In this document: one piece after another, positions 42,928-51,790 of the stretch
Layout: every line of letters starts with the position of its first letter
Position numbering within the stretch: position 1 is the first letter of the stretch
Source of the DNA: Arthrobacter sp. P2b
GTDB lineage: Bacteria; Actinomycetota; Actinomycetes; Actinomycetales; Micrococcaceae
Assembly: GCF_900168295.1 (NCBI RefSeq)
Contig: NZ_FVZL01000023.1
Location: 1-60,362, forward strand
DNA: 60,362 nucleotides
Direction: 5' to 3'
Position numbers and translations under genes: made by a program
Notes under the pieces: model-generated
Seen by the model: the letters and a program-made list of their open reading frames with translations, nothing else
What the model was told of the DNA's origin: nothing
The model's database searches: none

Positions 42928-43338
42928 GTGGCCGTAAAGATTCGCCTTAAGCGCTTTGGCAAAATGCGCGCACCGTACTACCGCATCGTTGTCGCCGACT
43001 CACGCACCAAGCGTGACGGCCGTGCCATCGAAGAAATCGGCAAGTACCACCCCACCGAAGAGCCCTCATACATCGAGGTCAACTCCGAGCGTGCCCAGTA
43101 CTGGCTGTCCGTCGGCGCCCAGCCGTCCGAGCAGGTTGCAGCCATCCTGAAGATCACCGGTGACTGGCAGAAGTTCAAGGGCCTGCCGGGTCAGGAAGGC
43201 ACCCTGAAGACCAAAGCTGAGAAGGAAGCCTTCGTTGCCCCGGAAAAGGGTTCCGTGATCATCCCGGAAGCCATCACCAAGAAGGCAGCCAAGTCTGACG
43301 CCGCCGAGGCCGAAGCAGAGACCACCGAGGCTGAGTAA
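42928..43338 (+). CDS. rpsP: 30S ribosomal protein S16
   Basis: 136 aa from GTG 42928, with AGGAG 11 bases upstream. The N-terminal AVKIRLKRFGKMRAPYYRIV is canonical S16. After about residue 85 it has an Ala/Glu/Lys-rich acidic tail, longer than in E. coli and common in actinobacteria. It is the first gene of rpsP-khpA-rimM-trmD. Confidence 0.97.
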   Translation: MAVKIRLKRFGKMRAPYYRIVVADSRTKRDGRAIEEIGKYHPTEEPSYIEVNSERAQYWLSVGAQPSEQVAAILKITGDWQKFKGLPGQEGTLKTKAEKEAFVAPEKGSVIIPEAITKKAAKSDAAEAEAETTEAE

Positions 43339-43339
43339 A

Positions 43340-43582
43340 TTGCTGGCAGACGCGCTGGAACACCTGGTCCGGGGAATCGTTGATTCCCCGGACGATGTCA
43401 AGGTCAGCTCGAAGAGCAACCGCCGCGGGGACACCCTCGAGGTGCGCGTTCACCAGGATGACCTCGGACGGGTGATCGGCCGCCAGGGCCGCACGGCACG
43501 CGCGCTGCGCACCGTTGTGGCAGCCCTGGCCGGCGGCGAACCGGTAAGGGTTGACGTCGTCGACACCGACCGCCGCCGCTGA
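43340..43582 (+). CDS. khpA: KH-domain RNA-binding protein KhpA
   Basis: 80 aa with a TTG start two bases after rpsP. A single KH domain with the GxxG loop in GRVIGRQGRTARAL. KhpA (YlqC) forms RNA-binding dimers with KhpB and is encoded between rpsP and rimM in many Gram-positives. Confidence 0.92.
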   Translation: MLADALEHLVRGIVDSPDDVKVSSKSNRRGDTLEVRVHQDDLGRVIGRQGRTARALRTVVAALAGGEPVRVDVVDTDRRR

Positions 43583-43604
43583 GCGTCCGGCAACATCAGC
43601 TATG

Positions 43605-43640
43605 CTCCGGCCCCTCCACCATCAGGTGGAGGGGCCGGAG
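43605..43640 (+). terminator. Strong hairpin between khpA and rimM
   Basis: A perfect 16-bp stem (43605-43620 with 43625-43640), loop ATCA, then TGCTTTT. It can terminate or attenuate, making ribosomal-protein mRNA more abundant than rimM-trmD mRNA. Confidence 0.75.
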
Positions 43641-43688
43641 TGCTTTTCCCGAACAACCGCAATCCACACATTTGGAACAGAGGAACAC

Positions 43689-44237
43689 ATGCAGCTTCAG
43701 GTGGCCCGCATTGGCAAGCCCCACGGCATCCGCGGGGAAGTCACGGTCCAGGTCCTGACCGATGCCCCTGGGGACCGGTTTGTCCCCGGCACCGAGATGG
43801 TGGTTGACCCCGCGGCCCTGGGCCCCCTGACGGTGAGCAGTGCGCGCTGGAACAAGGACATCCTCCTGCTCGGCTTCGAAGAGGTGGCAGACCGCAACCA
43901 GGCAGAGACACTGCGCGGCGCCAAGCTCTTCATTGAAACCGAGGAGCTGGATGAGGACGACGACGAAGGCTGGTACGAGCACGAACTCGTTGGACTCGAG
44001 GCCCGGGTGGGCTCAGACGTGGTGGGCAAGGTTGCCGCGCTCAACACCGGGACCGCGCAGGACCTGCTCATGGTCACCACCCCGGACGGCAGCGAAATCC
44101 TGGTTCCGTTTGTCGAGCAGATTGTTCCCGAGGTCAACATTGAGGAAGGGTACATCCTCCTTACGCCGCCGGCCGGCCTTTTCGAGCTGAACGCGGAGGC
44201 CGAAGCAGCCCCCTCGGAACCAGAAGGCAACGCCTAA
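43689..44237 (+). CDS. rimM: 16S rRNA processing protein RimM
   Basis: 182 aa from ATG 43689 after GAGG. The N-terminal beta-barrel starts QVARIGKPHGIRGEV, and a PRC-barrel follows (WYEHELVGLEA, ILVPFVEQIV). It assists 30S head assembly with S19. The C-terminus is an acidic tail. trmD starts on the next base after its stop. Confidence 0.96.
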   Translation: MQLQVARIGKPHGIRGEVTVQVLTDAPGDRFVPGTEMVVDPAALGPLTVSSARWNKDILLLGFEEVADRNQAETLRGAKLFIETEELDEDDDEGWYEHELVGLEARVGSDVVGKVAALNTGTAQDLLMVTTPDGSEILVPFVEQIVPEVNIEEGYILLTPPAGLFELNAEAEAAPSEPEGNA

Positions 44238-45047
44238 ATGCGCATCGACGTCGTCAGCATCTTTCCCGAGTACCTGGCTCCCCTTGAACTCTCGCTGATC
44301 GGCAAGGCCCGGCAGGACGGAATCCTGGACCTCCACGTCCACGACCTCCGCAGCTTCACCACCGACAAGCACCGTTCCGTGGACGATACCCCCTACGGCG
44401 GCGGCGCGGGCATGGTCATGAAGCCGGAACCCTGGGCGCAGGCCCTCGCCTCCATCGCCGAAGAGCGGCCCCGGGCCGAGGGCAAGCCCGTCCTGATCGT
44501 CCCCTCGCCCGCAGGGGAGCGGTTCACCCAGGCGCTGGCCTACGAACTCGCGGAGGAAGAGCATCTTGCTTTCGCCTGCGGGCGCTACGAGGGAATCGAT
44601 GAGCGCGTCATTGAGTGGTCACGCGAGCACTTCGATGTGCGGCCGGTCAGCCTGGGGGACTACGTCCTCAACGGCGGGGAAGTGGCCGTCCTGGCCATGG
44701 TGGAGGCCATCGGCCGGCTGCTGCCCGGCGTGGTGGGCAATCCGGAATCATTGGTGGAGGAGTCCCACTCCGACGGCCTCCTGGAGTATCCCGTGTACAC
44801 CAAGCCCGCCGTCTGGCGGGAGCGGGAAGTGCCGGCCGTGCTGCTGAGCGGCAACCACGGCAAGATCGCCCAGTGGCGCCGCCACGAGCAGTTCCGCAGG
44901 ACGGCGTCGCGCCGCCCGGACCTGCTGGAAGGGTTCGACGCCGGAAGCCTCCCCCGTGCGGACCGCACCGAACTGCAGAACCTGGGATACGACGTCGTGG
45001 ACGGGAAGCTGGCCCGCCGCCCCGAAGCGACCGGGCAACACCCCTGA
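44238..45047 (+). CDS. trmD: tRNA (guanine37-N1)-methyltransferase
   Basis: 269 aa. SPOUT-class knotted methyltransferase that makes m1G37 and prevents +1 frameshifting. MRIDVVSIFPEY, DDTPYGGGAGMVMKPEP, CGRYEGIDERV and the SLGDYVLNGGE knot are all present. Full length. Confidence 0.97.
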   Translation: MRIDVVSIFPEYLAPLELSLIGKARQDGILDLHVHDLRSFTTDKHRSVDDTPYGGGAGMVMKPEPWAQALASIAEERPRAEGKPVLIVPSPAGERFTQALAYELAEEEHLAFACGRYEGIDERVIEWSREHFDVRPVSLGDYVLNGGEVAVLAMVEAIGRLLPGVVGNPESLVEESHSDGLLEYPVYTKPAVWREREVPAVLLSGNHGKIAQWRRHEQFRRTASRRPDLLEGFDAGSLPRADRTELQNLGYDVVDGKLARRPEATGQHP

Positions 45048-45070
45048 TTTGCGCCGCCCGGCGTACCCTG

Positions 45071-45089
45071 CCTGCCGGGGCCCGGCAGG
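45071..45089 (+). terminator. Hairpin after trmD
   Basis: CCTGCCGGG and CCCGGCAGG flank a single G, so the effective stem is eight pairs. No U-run follows, so termination is uncertain. Confidence 0.4.
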
Positions 45090-45090
45090 A

Positions 45091-45120
45091 TTGGCTGTAA
45101 CGGTTCCACTGTGGCAAAAT
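45091..45120 (+). promoter_or_regulatory. Candidate rplS promoter and long leader
   Basis: TTGGCT (45091-45096), 18-base spacer, CAAAAT (45115-45120). The following leader to 45316 (about 190 bases) holds no gene but contains CTGTGGCA/TGCCACAG complementary segments near 45109-45157, so it may fold as an autoregulatory leader. Confidence 0.4.
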
Positions 45121-45316
45121 TAGTCCTTGTGTCTGCTGGGTCCGCACCTGCCACAGGGGGAGCGCAACCAACAGCTTAGGCAACCGGCCTCGTCAACCAT
45201 TGAGGCGGCCGGACCACTTAACTTTCGGCAGCAATTTCCGGGCCGCTGACAAGCGCCCGGGCTTGCCTGCCGTGACCCAAAGTGAATGACCTGTGGCGTT
45301 CACCAGGAGTGCAATC

Positions 45317-45676
45317 ATGCATATTCTCGATTCCGTAGATGCAGCTTCGCTGCGCACCGATGTTCCCGAGTTCCGCGCGGGTGACACCCTCAAGGTTCAC
45401 GTGAACATCATCGAAGGCAAGAACTCCCGCGTCCAGGTGTTCCAAGGCTTCGTCCTTGGCCGCCAGGGTGACGGCGTCCGCGAGACCTTCACGGTCCGCA
45501 AGGTCTCCTTCGGTGTCGGCGTTGAGCGTACCTTCCCGGTACACTCCCCGATCATCGACAAGATCGAAGTTGTCACCAAGGGCGACGTTCGCCGCGCCAA
45601 GCTTTACTACATGCGTGCACTGCGCGGTAAGGCTGCAAAGATCAAGGAAAAGCGCGACTTCAGCACTGCCAAGTAA
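45317..45676 (+). CDS. rplS: 50S ribosomal protein L19
   Basis: 119 aa from ATG 45317, with AGGAG upstream. RVQVFQGFVLGRQG, VERTFPVHSPIIDKIEV and AKLYYMRALRGKAAKIKE are diagnostic L19 segments. It sits at the 30S-50S interface. It is monocistronic with a long leader. Confidence 0.97.
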   Translation: MHILDSVDAASLRTDVPEFRAGDTLKVHVNIIEGKNSRVQVFQGFVLGRQGDGVRETFTVRKVSFGVGVERTFPVHSPIIDKIEVVTKGDVRRAKLYYMRALRGKAAKIKEKRDFSTAK

Positions 45677-45762
45677 GTCCCTCCCGGACCTACGAAGGCT
45701 GGGCCGCAGCCGTAACCGGCCAGCGCCGGAGCCCATCAGCACCAGCGCAGCAGGATACGGAC

Positions 45763-46440
45763 ATGGACCAGACAAAACGCCAGCCCCCAAAAATGGGCTG
45801 GCGTTTTGCGTTCCTGGCGCTCCTCCTGGCGGTCGCGGTCAGCGGCCTGGTCCGGTCGCTGTGGATCGATGTCTACTTCATCCCGTCCGAATCCATGGAG
45901 CCTGTCCTGGAGGGCGGAGACCGGATCCTCGTATCGCGGACAGGCTTCCAGGAAGAACCGATACGGCGGGGAGACATTGTTGTCTTTGACGGGCGGGGCA
46001 CGTTTGCGCCGCTCAACAGCGGCCGGGGCCCGCTCGCGGACGCCGCATCGGGAATCACCCAGTGGCTCGGACTCACCGGCAGCGACACCACCTACGTCAA
46101 GCGGGTCATCGGACTCCCCGGTGACAGTGTGGTCTGCTGCGATGCGGGAGGAAAGATCACCGTCAACGGCCAGATCCTGGAGGAGCCGTACATTTTCGAC
46201 GGCGACGCGCCCAGTACCCAAAGGTTCAGTGCGGTGGTCCCGGACGGCCGGCTGTGGCTGCTGGGCGACCACCGTTCCCTGTCCGCAGACTCCCGCAGCC
46301 TGCTGGGCGCTCCCGGCGGGGGGATGGTGCCCATAGACCGGGTTATCGGCAGGCCCGTCCAGATCGTCTGGCCGCTTGATAGATTTGCTCCAGTACCACG
46401 GCCGCCCGCGGCTGAACCAACCATAGAGAACGGACAGTAG
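45763..46440 (+). CDS. lepB: Signal peptidase I, first copy
   Basis: 225 aa. One N-terminal transmembrane helix (about residues 13-35) places the protease domain outside. The catalytic dyad is Ser44 (PSESM) and Lys113 (YVKRVIGLPGD), and the GDHRSLSADSR box is present. VVCCDAGGKI carries adjacent cysteines. The second signal peptidase gene follows with no gap. Confidence 0.93.
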   Translation: MDQTKRQPPKMGWRFAFLALLLAVAVSGLVRSLWIDVYFIPSESMEPVLEGGDRILVSRTGFQEEPIRRGDIVVFDGRGTFAPLNSGRGPLADAASGITQWLGLTGSDTTYVKRVIGLPGDSVVCCDAGGKITVNGQILEEPYIFDGDAPSTQRFSAVVPDGRLWLLGDHRSLSADSRSLLGAPGGGMVPIDRVIGRPVQIVWPLDRFAPVPRPPAAEPTIENGQ

Positions 46441-47283
46441 ATGCCCGAGAACCACGCGCGGACACCGGAACCGCGCCACGACGGCACTTCGGATACCCCG
46501 GCCGGCCCGGCCTCCGGGGCAACTGTCCCCGGTGCGGACGAACCGGCCCCCGCGTCTCCTGCCCCGGCGCCGGCGGAAAGCCGTTCGGCTGCCAAAGCGG
46601 CGGACAAGCCGACCGGCAACCCCGTGTTCGCCTGGCTGAAGGAAGTGGCCACCGTTGTGGTGATCGCCGTCGTGCTCTCCTTCCTCATCAAGACTTTTCT
46701 TTTCCGGGCCTTCTTCATCCCGTCCGAATCCATGGTGAACACACTGGATGTCGACGACCGGATCTTCGTCAACCTCCTGGTGCCTGAACCCTTCTCGCTC
46801 AGCCGCGGGGACGTTGTGGTCTTCCGCGACACCAAGGGCTGGCTGCCGGCAGCGCCCGCAAAGGCGGAGGGGCCGTTTACCTGGGTGCAGGACGGTCTGA
46901 CGTTCGTTGGGTTGCTGCCGGACAACTCGGAGCAGCACCTCGTCAAGAGGGTCATCGGCCTGCCCGGGGACCACGTGGTCTGCTGCGACACCGGCGGTAA
47001 AATCACTGTTAACGGGACCGCCCTTGACGAAACATACGTCAACCCTGCCGAGGTTCCGCAGGTCCGCAACTTCGACGTCGTTGTCCCGGAAGGGAAGGTG
47101 TGGGTGATGGGTGACAACCGGAACCACTCCGCCGATTCCCGCGCGCACATGGACGCCGACGGCGGCTTCATCGACGTCGACGACCTCGAGGGCAAGGCAG
47201 CGGTCATCGCGTGGCCTTTGAGCCGCATCACCTCTCTGGACAACCACCCGGACGTGTTCCGGAACGTGCCGGCGGCCCCCTGA
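46441..47283 (+). CDS. lepB: Signal peptidase I, second copy
   Basis: 280 aa. A Pro/Ala-rich cytoplasmic extension of about 60 residues precedes one transmembrane helix (about 68-92). Catalytic Ser97 (PSESM) and Lys169 (LVKRVIGLPGD), and the GDNRNHSADSR box. It shares the CC pair with its neighbour (VVCCDTGGKI). The two are probably a local duplication with diverged substrate preference. rnhB follows one base after the stop. Confidence 0.94.
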   Translation: MPENHARTPEPRHDGTSDTPAGPASGATVPGADEPAPASPAPAPAESRSAAKAADKPTGNPVFAWLKEVATVVVIAVVLSFLIKTFLFRAFFIPSESMVNTLDVDDRIFVNLLVPEPFSLSRGDVVVFRDTKGWLPAAPAKAEGPFTWVQDGLTFVGLLPDNSEQHLVKRVIGLPGDHVVCCDTGGKITVNGTALDETYVNPAEVPQVRNFDVVVPEGKVWVMGDNRNHSADSRAHMDADGGFIDVDDLEGKAAVIAWPLSRITSLDNHPDVFRNVPAAP

Positions 47284-47284
47284 C

Positions 47285-48130
47285 ATGTGCCCGGCAGTCA
47301 AGGCGGCCCCGGCTAAGGCCGATGCGGCGCAGACCAATCCGGCACAGGCCGCTCCTGGAAGGACCCGGTCCGGATCCACCAAGGTATCCGCCGTCCGCGC
47401 CAAGGCCCCGACGTTGCGCCACGAGCGGTCGTTCAAGGCGCAGGGGGTCCGGTACCTTGCCGGGGTGGACGAGGTGGGACGCGGTGCACTGGCAGGCCCG
47501 GTGAGCGTGGGCATCGCCGTGGTCGACCTCGAACGGCAGAAGTCACTGGCCGGGGTGCGGGACAGCAAGCTCCTGGCCCCTGCGGAGCGGGAGCGGCTGG
47601 AGCCCCTGGTGCGGCGGTGGAGCGTGGCCTCCGCGGTGGGGCATGCCTCCGCCCAGGAGATTGACGCGCTTGGCATCATCGCCGCGCTGCGTCTGGCCGG
47701 TACCCGTGCCTGGCATGACATCCTTGCCGGCGGAGTTACCCCGGACATGGTGCTGCTCGACGGGAGCCACAACTGGCTCTCGCCGGCCGGGCAGCCGTCC
47801 CTGTTCGATCCGCCCGTCCCCGACGTTGCCTGTGACGCCCCGGTGCATACCAAGGTCAAGGCGGACATGCAGTGCCTGAGCGTGGCCGCCGCCAGCGTCA
47901 TCGCCAAAGTTGAGCGGGACCGGACCATGCGGGAACTGCACGTTGAGTACCCCGACTTCGGCTGGGACATCAACAAGGGGTATGCCACTGCGCTGCACCG
48001 CGACGTGCTCCGCGCGGCTGGGCCTACTCCCTACCATCGGGTGAGCTGGCGCCTGCTGGGCGGGGAGCTGCAGGACGGGGAGCCGGACCCCGGCGGGCTG
48101 CCAGGCGGGGAAGATTCGGCGGAAGACTGA
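47285..48130 (+). CDS. rnhB: Ribonuclease HII
   Basis: 281 aa. It cuts RNA in RNA-DNA hybrids and at single ribonucleotides. Active-site GVDEVGRGALAGPV (D62, E63), RDSKLL and the later LLDGSHNW Asp. It has an N-terminal extension of about 45 Ala/Lys/Arg-rich residues and a C-terminal acidic tail beyond the usual core. The true start could be further in. Confidence 0.94.
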   Translation: MCPAVKAAPAKADAAQTNPAQAAPGRTRSGSTKVSAVRAKAPTLRHERSFKAQGVRYLAGVDEVGRGALAGPVSVGIAVVDLERQKSLAGVRDSKLLAPAERERLEPLVRRWSVASAVGHASAQEIDALGIIAALRLAGTRAWHDILAGGVTPDMVLLDGSHNWLSPAGQPSLFDPPVPDVACDAPVHTKVKADMQCLSVAAASVIAKVERDRTMRELHVEYPDFGWDINKGYATALHRDVLRAAGPTPYHRVSWRLLGGELQDGEPDPGGLPGGEDSAED

Positions 48131-48170
48131 GTCCTGCCATGCCCCGGCGCCTGTGGCGGTGGAGATGGTG

Positions 48171-48176
48171 CAAGAT
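48171..48176 (+). promoter_or_regulatory. -10-like hexamer of DUF2469 gene (leaderless layout)
   Basis: CAAGAT, six bases (GGAACC), ATG 48183. It is a weaker match than at other genes with this spacing. Confidence 0.3.
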
Positions 48177-48182
48177 GGAACC

Positions 48183-48509
48183 ATGAGTGCTGAAGATCTT
48201 GAAAACTATGAAACCGACATGGAGCTGCAGCTCTACCGTGAATACCGCGACGTCGTCGGACTGTTCAGCTACGTTGTCGAGACCGAACGGCGCTTTTACC
48301 TGGCCAACCATGTTGATCTTCAGGCCCGCAGCGCGGACGGTGAAGTCTATTTCGACCTGACACTGCAGGACGCCTGGGTGTGGGATGTGTACCGGTCGGC
48401 GCGGTTCGTTAAGAGCGTCCGGGTCCTCACATTCAAGGACGTTAACGTGGAAGAGCTTCCGCGCAACGAGGAGCTGGCCATGCCCAAGGACGTGGACCTG
48501 GGCAACTAG
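48183..48509 (+). CDS. DUF2469 family protein
   Basis: 108 aa. MSAEDLENYETDMELQLYREYRDVV matches DUF2469 in outline: a small, highly conserved actinobacterial protein of unknown function, always near rnhB and yraN. Acidic, soluble. ATG 48183 is chosen over an upstream GTG because conservation starts there. Confidence 0.88.
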   Translation: MSAEDLENYETDMELQLYREYRDVVGLFSYVVETERRFYLANHVDLQARSADGEVYFDLTLQDAWVWDVYRSARFVKSVRVLTFKDVNVEELPRNEELAMPKDVDLGN

Positions 48510-48617
48510 CGCCGGCCGCCACTCCACTTCTCCTCCACATCCTGCCCGGTCCACATAGGGCAGTTGTTCCCTTACCTCCGCTTGCTTCCGGCAGCAGGCT
48601 GGTTGCGGAGGTAGAAG

Positions 48618-48974
48618 ATGAAATCAAAAGACCTGTTGGGCCGGCACGGCGAGGACCTCGCCGTCGAATACCTTGAATCCCTGGGCATGCTGGTGGTGGA
48701 GCGCAACTGGCGCTGCACCGAGGGCGAAATAGACATCGTGGCCCTCGACGGCGACGCGCTGGTCATTGCCGAAGTCAAAACCCGCCGCTCGCTGGATTAC
48801 GGCCATCCCTTCGAGGCCGTCGGACCCGAAAAGCTCGCCCGGCTGCACCGGCTCGGTTCGGCGTGGTGCCGGGACCGGGAACTGCGGATGCCCCTGCGGC
48901 GCGTGGACGTGATAGCGGTCGTGGACGACGGCGGCGGCGAACCCTTGGTGGAGCACCTCAAGGGGGTGGGGTGA
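48618..48974 (+). CDS. yraN: UPF0102 (YraN) family protein
   Basis: 118 aa preceded by GGAGG. The restriction-endonuclease-like core GEIDIVALDGD...IAEVKTRR holds the conserved Glu, Asp and Lys. Its role is unproven, and the family is linked to DNA processing. It is translationally coupled to the next gene, which starts right after the stop. Confidence 0.92.
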   Translation: MKSKDLLGRHGEDLAVEYLESLGMLVVERNWRCTEGEIDIVALDGDALVIAEVKTRRSLDYGHPFEAVGPEKLARLHRLGSAWCRDRELRMPLRRVDVIAVVDDGGGEPLVEHLKGVG

Positions 48975-50519
48975 ATGGCGCTGGGCCGCACGTACTCCAT
49001 AGCGCTGGTGGGTTTGAACGGGTACATAGTGGAGGTTGAGGCCGATATCGGCCAGACCCTCCCGGCTTTTGTGATCCTCGGCCTGCCGGATGCCGCCTTG
49101 AATGAAGCCAAGGAGCGCATCCGGTCCGCGGCGAAGAACTCCGGCATCCCGCTCAGCCGGCGGAAGATCACCGCCAACCTGATCCCGGCATCGCTTCCCA
49201 AGCGCGGCTCGGGTTTTGACCTCGCTGTCACCATGGCTGTGCTCCGGGCCGCCAACGACATCAAGCCGACCGGCCGCACGGTCTTCATCGCGGAACTCGG
49301 GCTTGACGGCCGGCTCCGGCCCGTCCGGGGAATCCTTCCTGCCGTGATGGCCTCGGTGCAGGCCGGATATCCGGAGATCGTGGTGGCGCAGGCCAACCAC
49401 GCCGAGGCGTCGCTGGTCCCCGGCGCCAACGTCCGCGGATACCGGACCCTCGCCAGGCTGGCGCTGGACTTCGGGGCAGACCCGCAGGAACTTGCCCTGG
49501 ATTTCGAACCGGACGACGCCGAGGACTACGGCGACGCGCCCGGCGGGGCCTCCAGCTGCCCGGACATGGCGGATGTGTCAGGCCAGGGCGACGCCCGCCG
49601 TGCCCTTGAGGTCGCGGCCGCCGGAGCCCATCACCTGCTGCTCACAGGTCCGCCGGGCGCCGGCAAAACAATGCTCGCGGAACGCCTGCCAGGCCTGCTG
49701 CCTGACCTTGGCGACCATGAATCCATGGAGGTCACCGCCATCCACTCGTTGTGCGGCCTGCCGTCCTCCGCGGTCCAGCTCCTGCGCCGGCCGCCCTTTG
49801 AAAACCCGCACCACTCCGCAACCGCCGCTGCCATCATCGGCGGCGGCTCCGGGCTGCCCCGGCCGGGAGCGGCATCGCGGGCACACCGCGGGGTGTTGTT
49901 CCTGGACGAGGCCCCCGAGTACGAACGCCGGGTCCTCGATGCCCTGCGGCAGCCCCTGGAGAGCGGTGAGCTGGTCATCCACCGGTCCGCAGGAACCGCT
50001 GCCTACCCCGCGCGTTTCCAACTGGTGCTCGCCGCCAATCCCTGCCCGTGCGGCAAGGCCTCCGGCAAAGGGCTCGATTGCACCTGCACCCCCATGATGC
50101 GGCGCCGCTACCTCGCCAGGATGTCAGGGCCTTTGCTGGACCGCGTGGATATCCAGCTCCAGGTCGAGCGGGTGTCCCTGGCCGAGTTCGGACAGGCCGG
50201 GGAAGAGGAGGATACGGCGTCAGTTGCCCGGCGGGTGCGGGCTGCGCGTTCCCGGCAGGCCGAGCGGTTAGGCCCGTTCGGGTTGGAGACCAATTCGCAG
50301 GTGCCTGGCCGCATCCTGCGCGGGGAGTTGCGGCTTCCCCCAACTGCCACCCGCATCCTCGACCATTCCCTGGAACGCGGCGTCCTGACAGCCCGCGGCT
50401 ACGACCGGGTTCTGCGCCTGGCGTGGACCCTTGCCGACCTTGCCCATCGGGACGTCCCCGATACAGACCACATCGGGCAGGCCCTGGGCCTGCGGCAGGC
50501 AGCGGCGGCCGCGGCATGA
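48975..50519 (+). CDS. comM: YifB/ComM-family Mg-chelatase-like AAA ATPase
   Basis: 514 aa. An N-terminal Lon-like domain (about 1-165) is followed by the AAA module with Walker A GPPGAGKT at 225-232, Walker B GVLFLDEAPEY and the NPCPCG loop, and a C-terminal Mg-chelatase domain. ComM promotes branch migration in natural transformation. A four-cysteine cluster (NPCPCG, then CTCTP) lies in the AAA core. dprA overlaps its stop by four bases, and the coupling supports a role in DNA uptake or recombination. Confidence 0.92.
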   Translation: MALGRTYSIALVGLNGYIVEVEADIGQTLPAFVILGLPDAALNEAKERIRSAAKNSGIPLSRRKITANLIPASLPKRGSGFDLAVTMAVLRAANDIKPTGRTVFIAELGLDGRLRPVRGILPAVMASVQAGYPEIVVAQANHAEASLVPGANVRGYRTLARLALDFGADPQELALDFEPDDAEDYGDAPGGASSCPDMADVSGQGDARRALEVAAAGAHHLLLTGPPGAGKTMLAERLPGLLPDLGDHESMEVTAIHSLCGLPSSAVQLLRRPPFENPHHSATAAAIIGGGSGLPRPGAASRAHRGVLFLDEAPEYERRVLDALRQPLESGELVIHRSAGTAAYPARFQLVLAANPCPCGKASGKGLDCTCTPMMRRRYLARMSGPLLDRVDIQLQVERVSLAEFGQAGEEEDTASVARRVRAARSRQAERLGPFGLETNSQVPGRILRGELRLPPTATRILDHSLERGVLTARGYDRVLRLAWTLADLAHRDVPDTDHIGQALGLRQAAAAAA

Positions 50520-51715
50520 AGGAACCAGCCATCGATGCGGAACGGCTGGCGCGCGCCGCGCTGTCACGGCTCATGGAGCCCCAGGATGCTGCGGGCCTCG
50601 CCCTCGTCCAGCTGGCGGGCGCGGTGGACGCCCTCGGAATCGCCACCGGCCAGCTGAAGGCGGGGCCCGAACTGGAGCGCGAAATCACCGGACTCCTTGC
50701 TGACAACGGCTCCGCCACAAGCTGGGCCGGAATGGCCGCTGCGCTTAAGCGTTGGCAGCCACGGATCCCTGACCTGGCGCCGGAACGCGACCTCGCTACC
50801 ATGGCCCGCCTGGGCGGACGTCTCATCATCCCGTCCGACGATTTGTGGCCCGGCCAGTTGGCCGACCTCGGAATCCAGGAACCGATCTGCCTGTGGTGGC
50901 GCGGCCAGGAGCAGCCGCTCCCGGCCGCTGACACCTGTATCGCCCTGGTGGGGTCGCGGGACAGCACCAGCTATGGAGCGGCCGTCACGGGCGACCTCGC
51001 CTACTCGCTCGCGCAGCGCGGATTCACCGTGGTCTCGGGTGGCGCATACGGCATCGATGCCCATGCCCACCGGGCTGCGCTGGCCGGGGGCTCCGGCGCC
51101 GTACCCACCATCGCCGTGATGGCGGGCGGTGTGGACCGGTTCTATCCGTCCGGGAACGAGGATCTCCTGCGGGCTGTCTGCAACCAGGGAGCGGTGCTTG
51201 CCGAGGTACCTCCCGGTTCTGCGCCTACCCGGTACCGGTTCCTGCAGCGGAACCGGCTTATTGCCGCCCTGTCTGCCGTAACCGTTGTGGTGGAGGCCCG
51301 ATGGCGCTCCGGGGCACTTAACACTGCCCACCATGCCGAAACGCTGGGCCGTGCCGTCGGGGCCGTTCCGGGATCGGTACACAGTGCCAACTCGGCAGGC
51401 TGCCACCGGCTGTTGCGGGACGGGGGAGCGGTGTGTGTCACTGATGCTGCAGAAGTGGCGGAGCTGGCATCACCAAGCGGTGCAGCGCTGCCGGAACAAC
51501 GGCCGGGGCGCGCCCAGGTCCAGGATGGGCTCACCCTGGAGGACCTGATCCTCCTGGATGCGCTGCCGCTGCGCTCCACCACCTCTGTCGAGAAACTGTC
51601 CGCAGTCGCCGGCCTGGGTGTCGAATCGGTGCGCGCCGGGCTCGGCCGCCTGGGATTGCTCGGACTGGCAGTTTCGGAACGGGGCGGCTGGAAACGCGGC
51701 AAGGCATCAGCGTGA
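50516..51715 (+). CDS. dprA: DNA-processing protein DprA
   Basis: 399 aa from ATG 50516. The Rossmann-like domain has VGSRDSTSYG, VSGGAYGIDAHAH, GGVDRFYPSGN and RNRLIAALS. A C-terminal winged-helix domain (LRSTTSVEKLSAVAGLGVESV region) follows. DprA loads RecA on incoming single strands. The N-terminus is longer than in minimal homologues. Confidence 0.94.
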   Translation: MKEPAIDAERLARAALSRLMEPQDAAGLALVQLAGAVDALGIATGQLKAGPELEREITGLLADNGSATSWAGMAAALKRWQPRIPDLAPERDLATMARLGGRLIIPSDDLWPGQLADLGIQEPICLWWRGQEQPLPAADTCIALVGSRDSTSYGAAVTGDLAYSLAQRGFTVVSGGAYGIDAHAHRAALAGGSGAVPTIAVMAGGVDRFYPSGNEDLLRAVCNQGAVLAEVPPGSAPTRYRFLQRNRLIAALSAVTVVVEARWRSGALNTAHHAETLGRAVGAVPGSVHSANSAGCHRLLRDGGAVCVTDAAEVAELASPSGAALPEQRPGRAQVQDGLTLEDLILLDALPLRSTTSVEKLSAVAGLGVESVRAGLGRLGLLGLAVSERGGWKRGKASA

Positions 51716-51752
51716 TTCGGCACAAATGCTGTGCAGCGGCCTGGCCGTGTCA

Positions 51753-51769
51753 GCCGGCGGTTCGCCGGC
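51753..51769 (+). terminator. Small hairpin between dprA and xerC
   Basis: GCCGGCG-GTT-CGCCGGC, seven pairs, no U-run. It may be a weak terminator or a spacer structure. Confidence 0.3.
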
Positions 51770-51790
51770 CACAACTGAGACAGTAGGAGA

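Noticed and set aside
45121..45316. A small protein gene in the rplS leader
   Set aside because: No open frame with a credible start and ribosome site was seen; treated as leader RNA.
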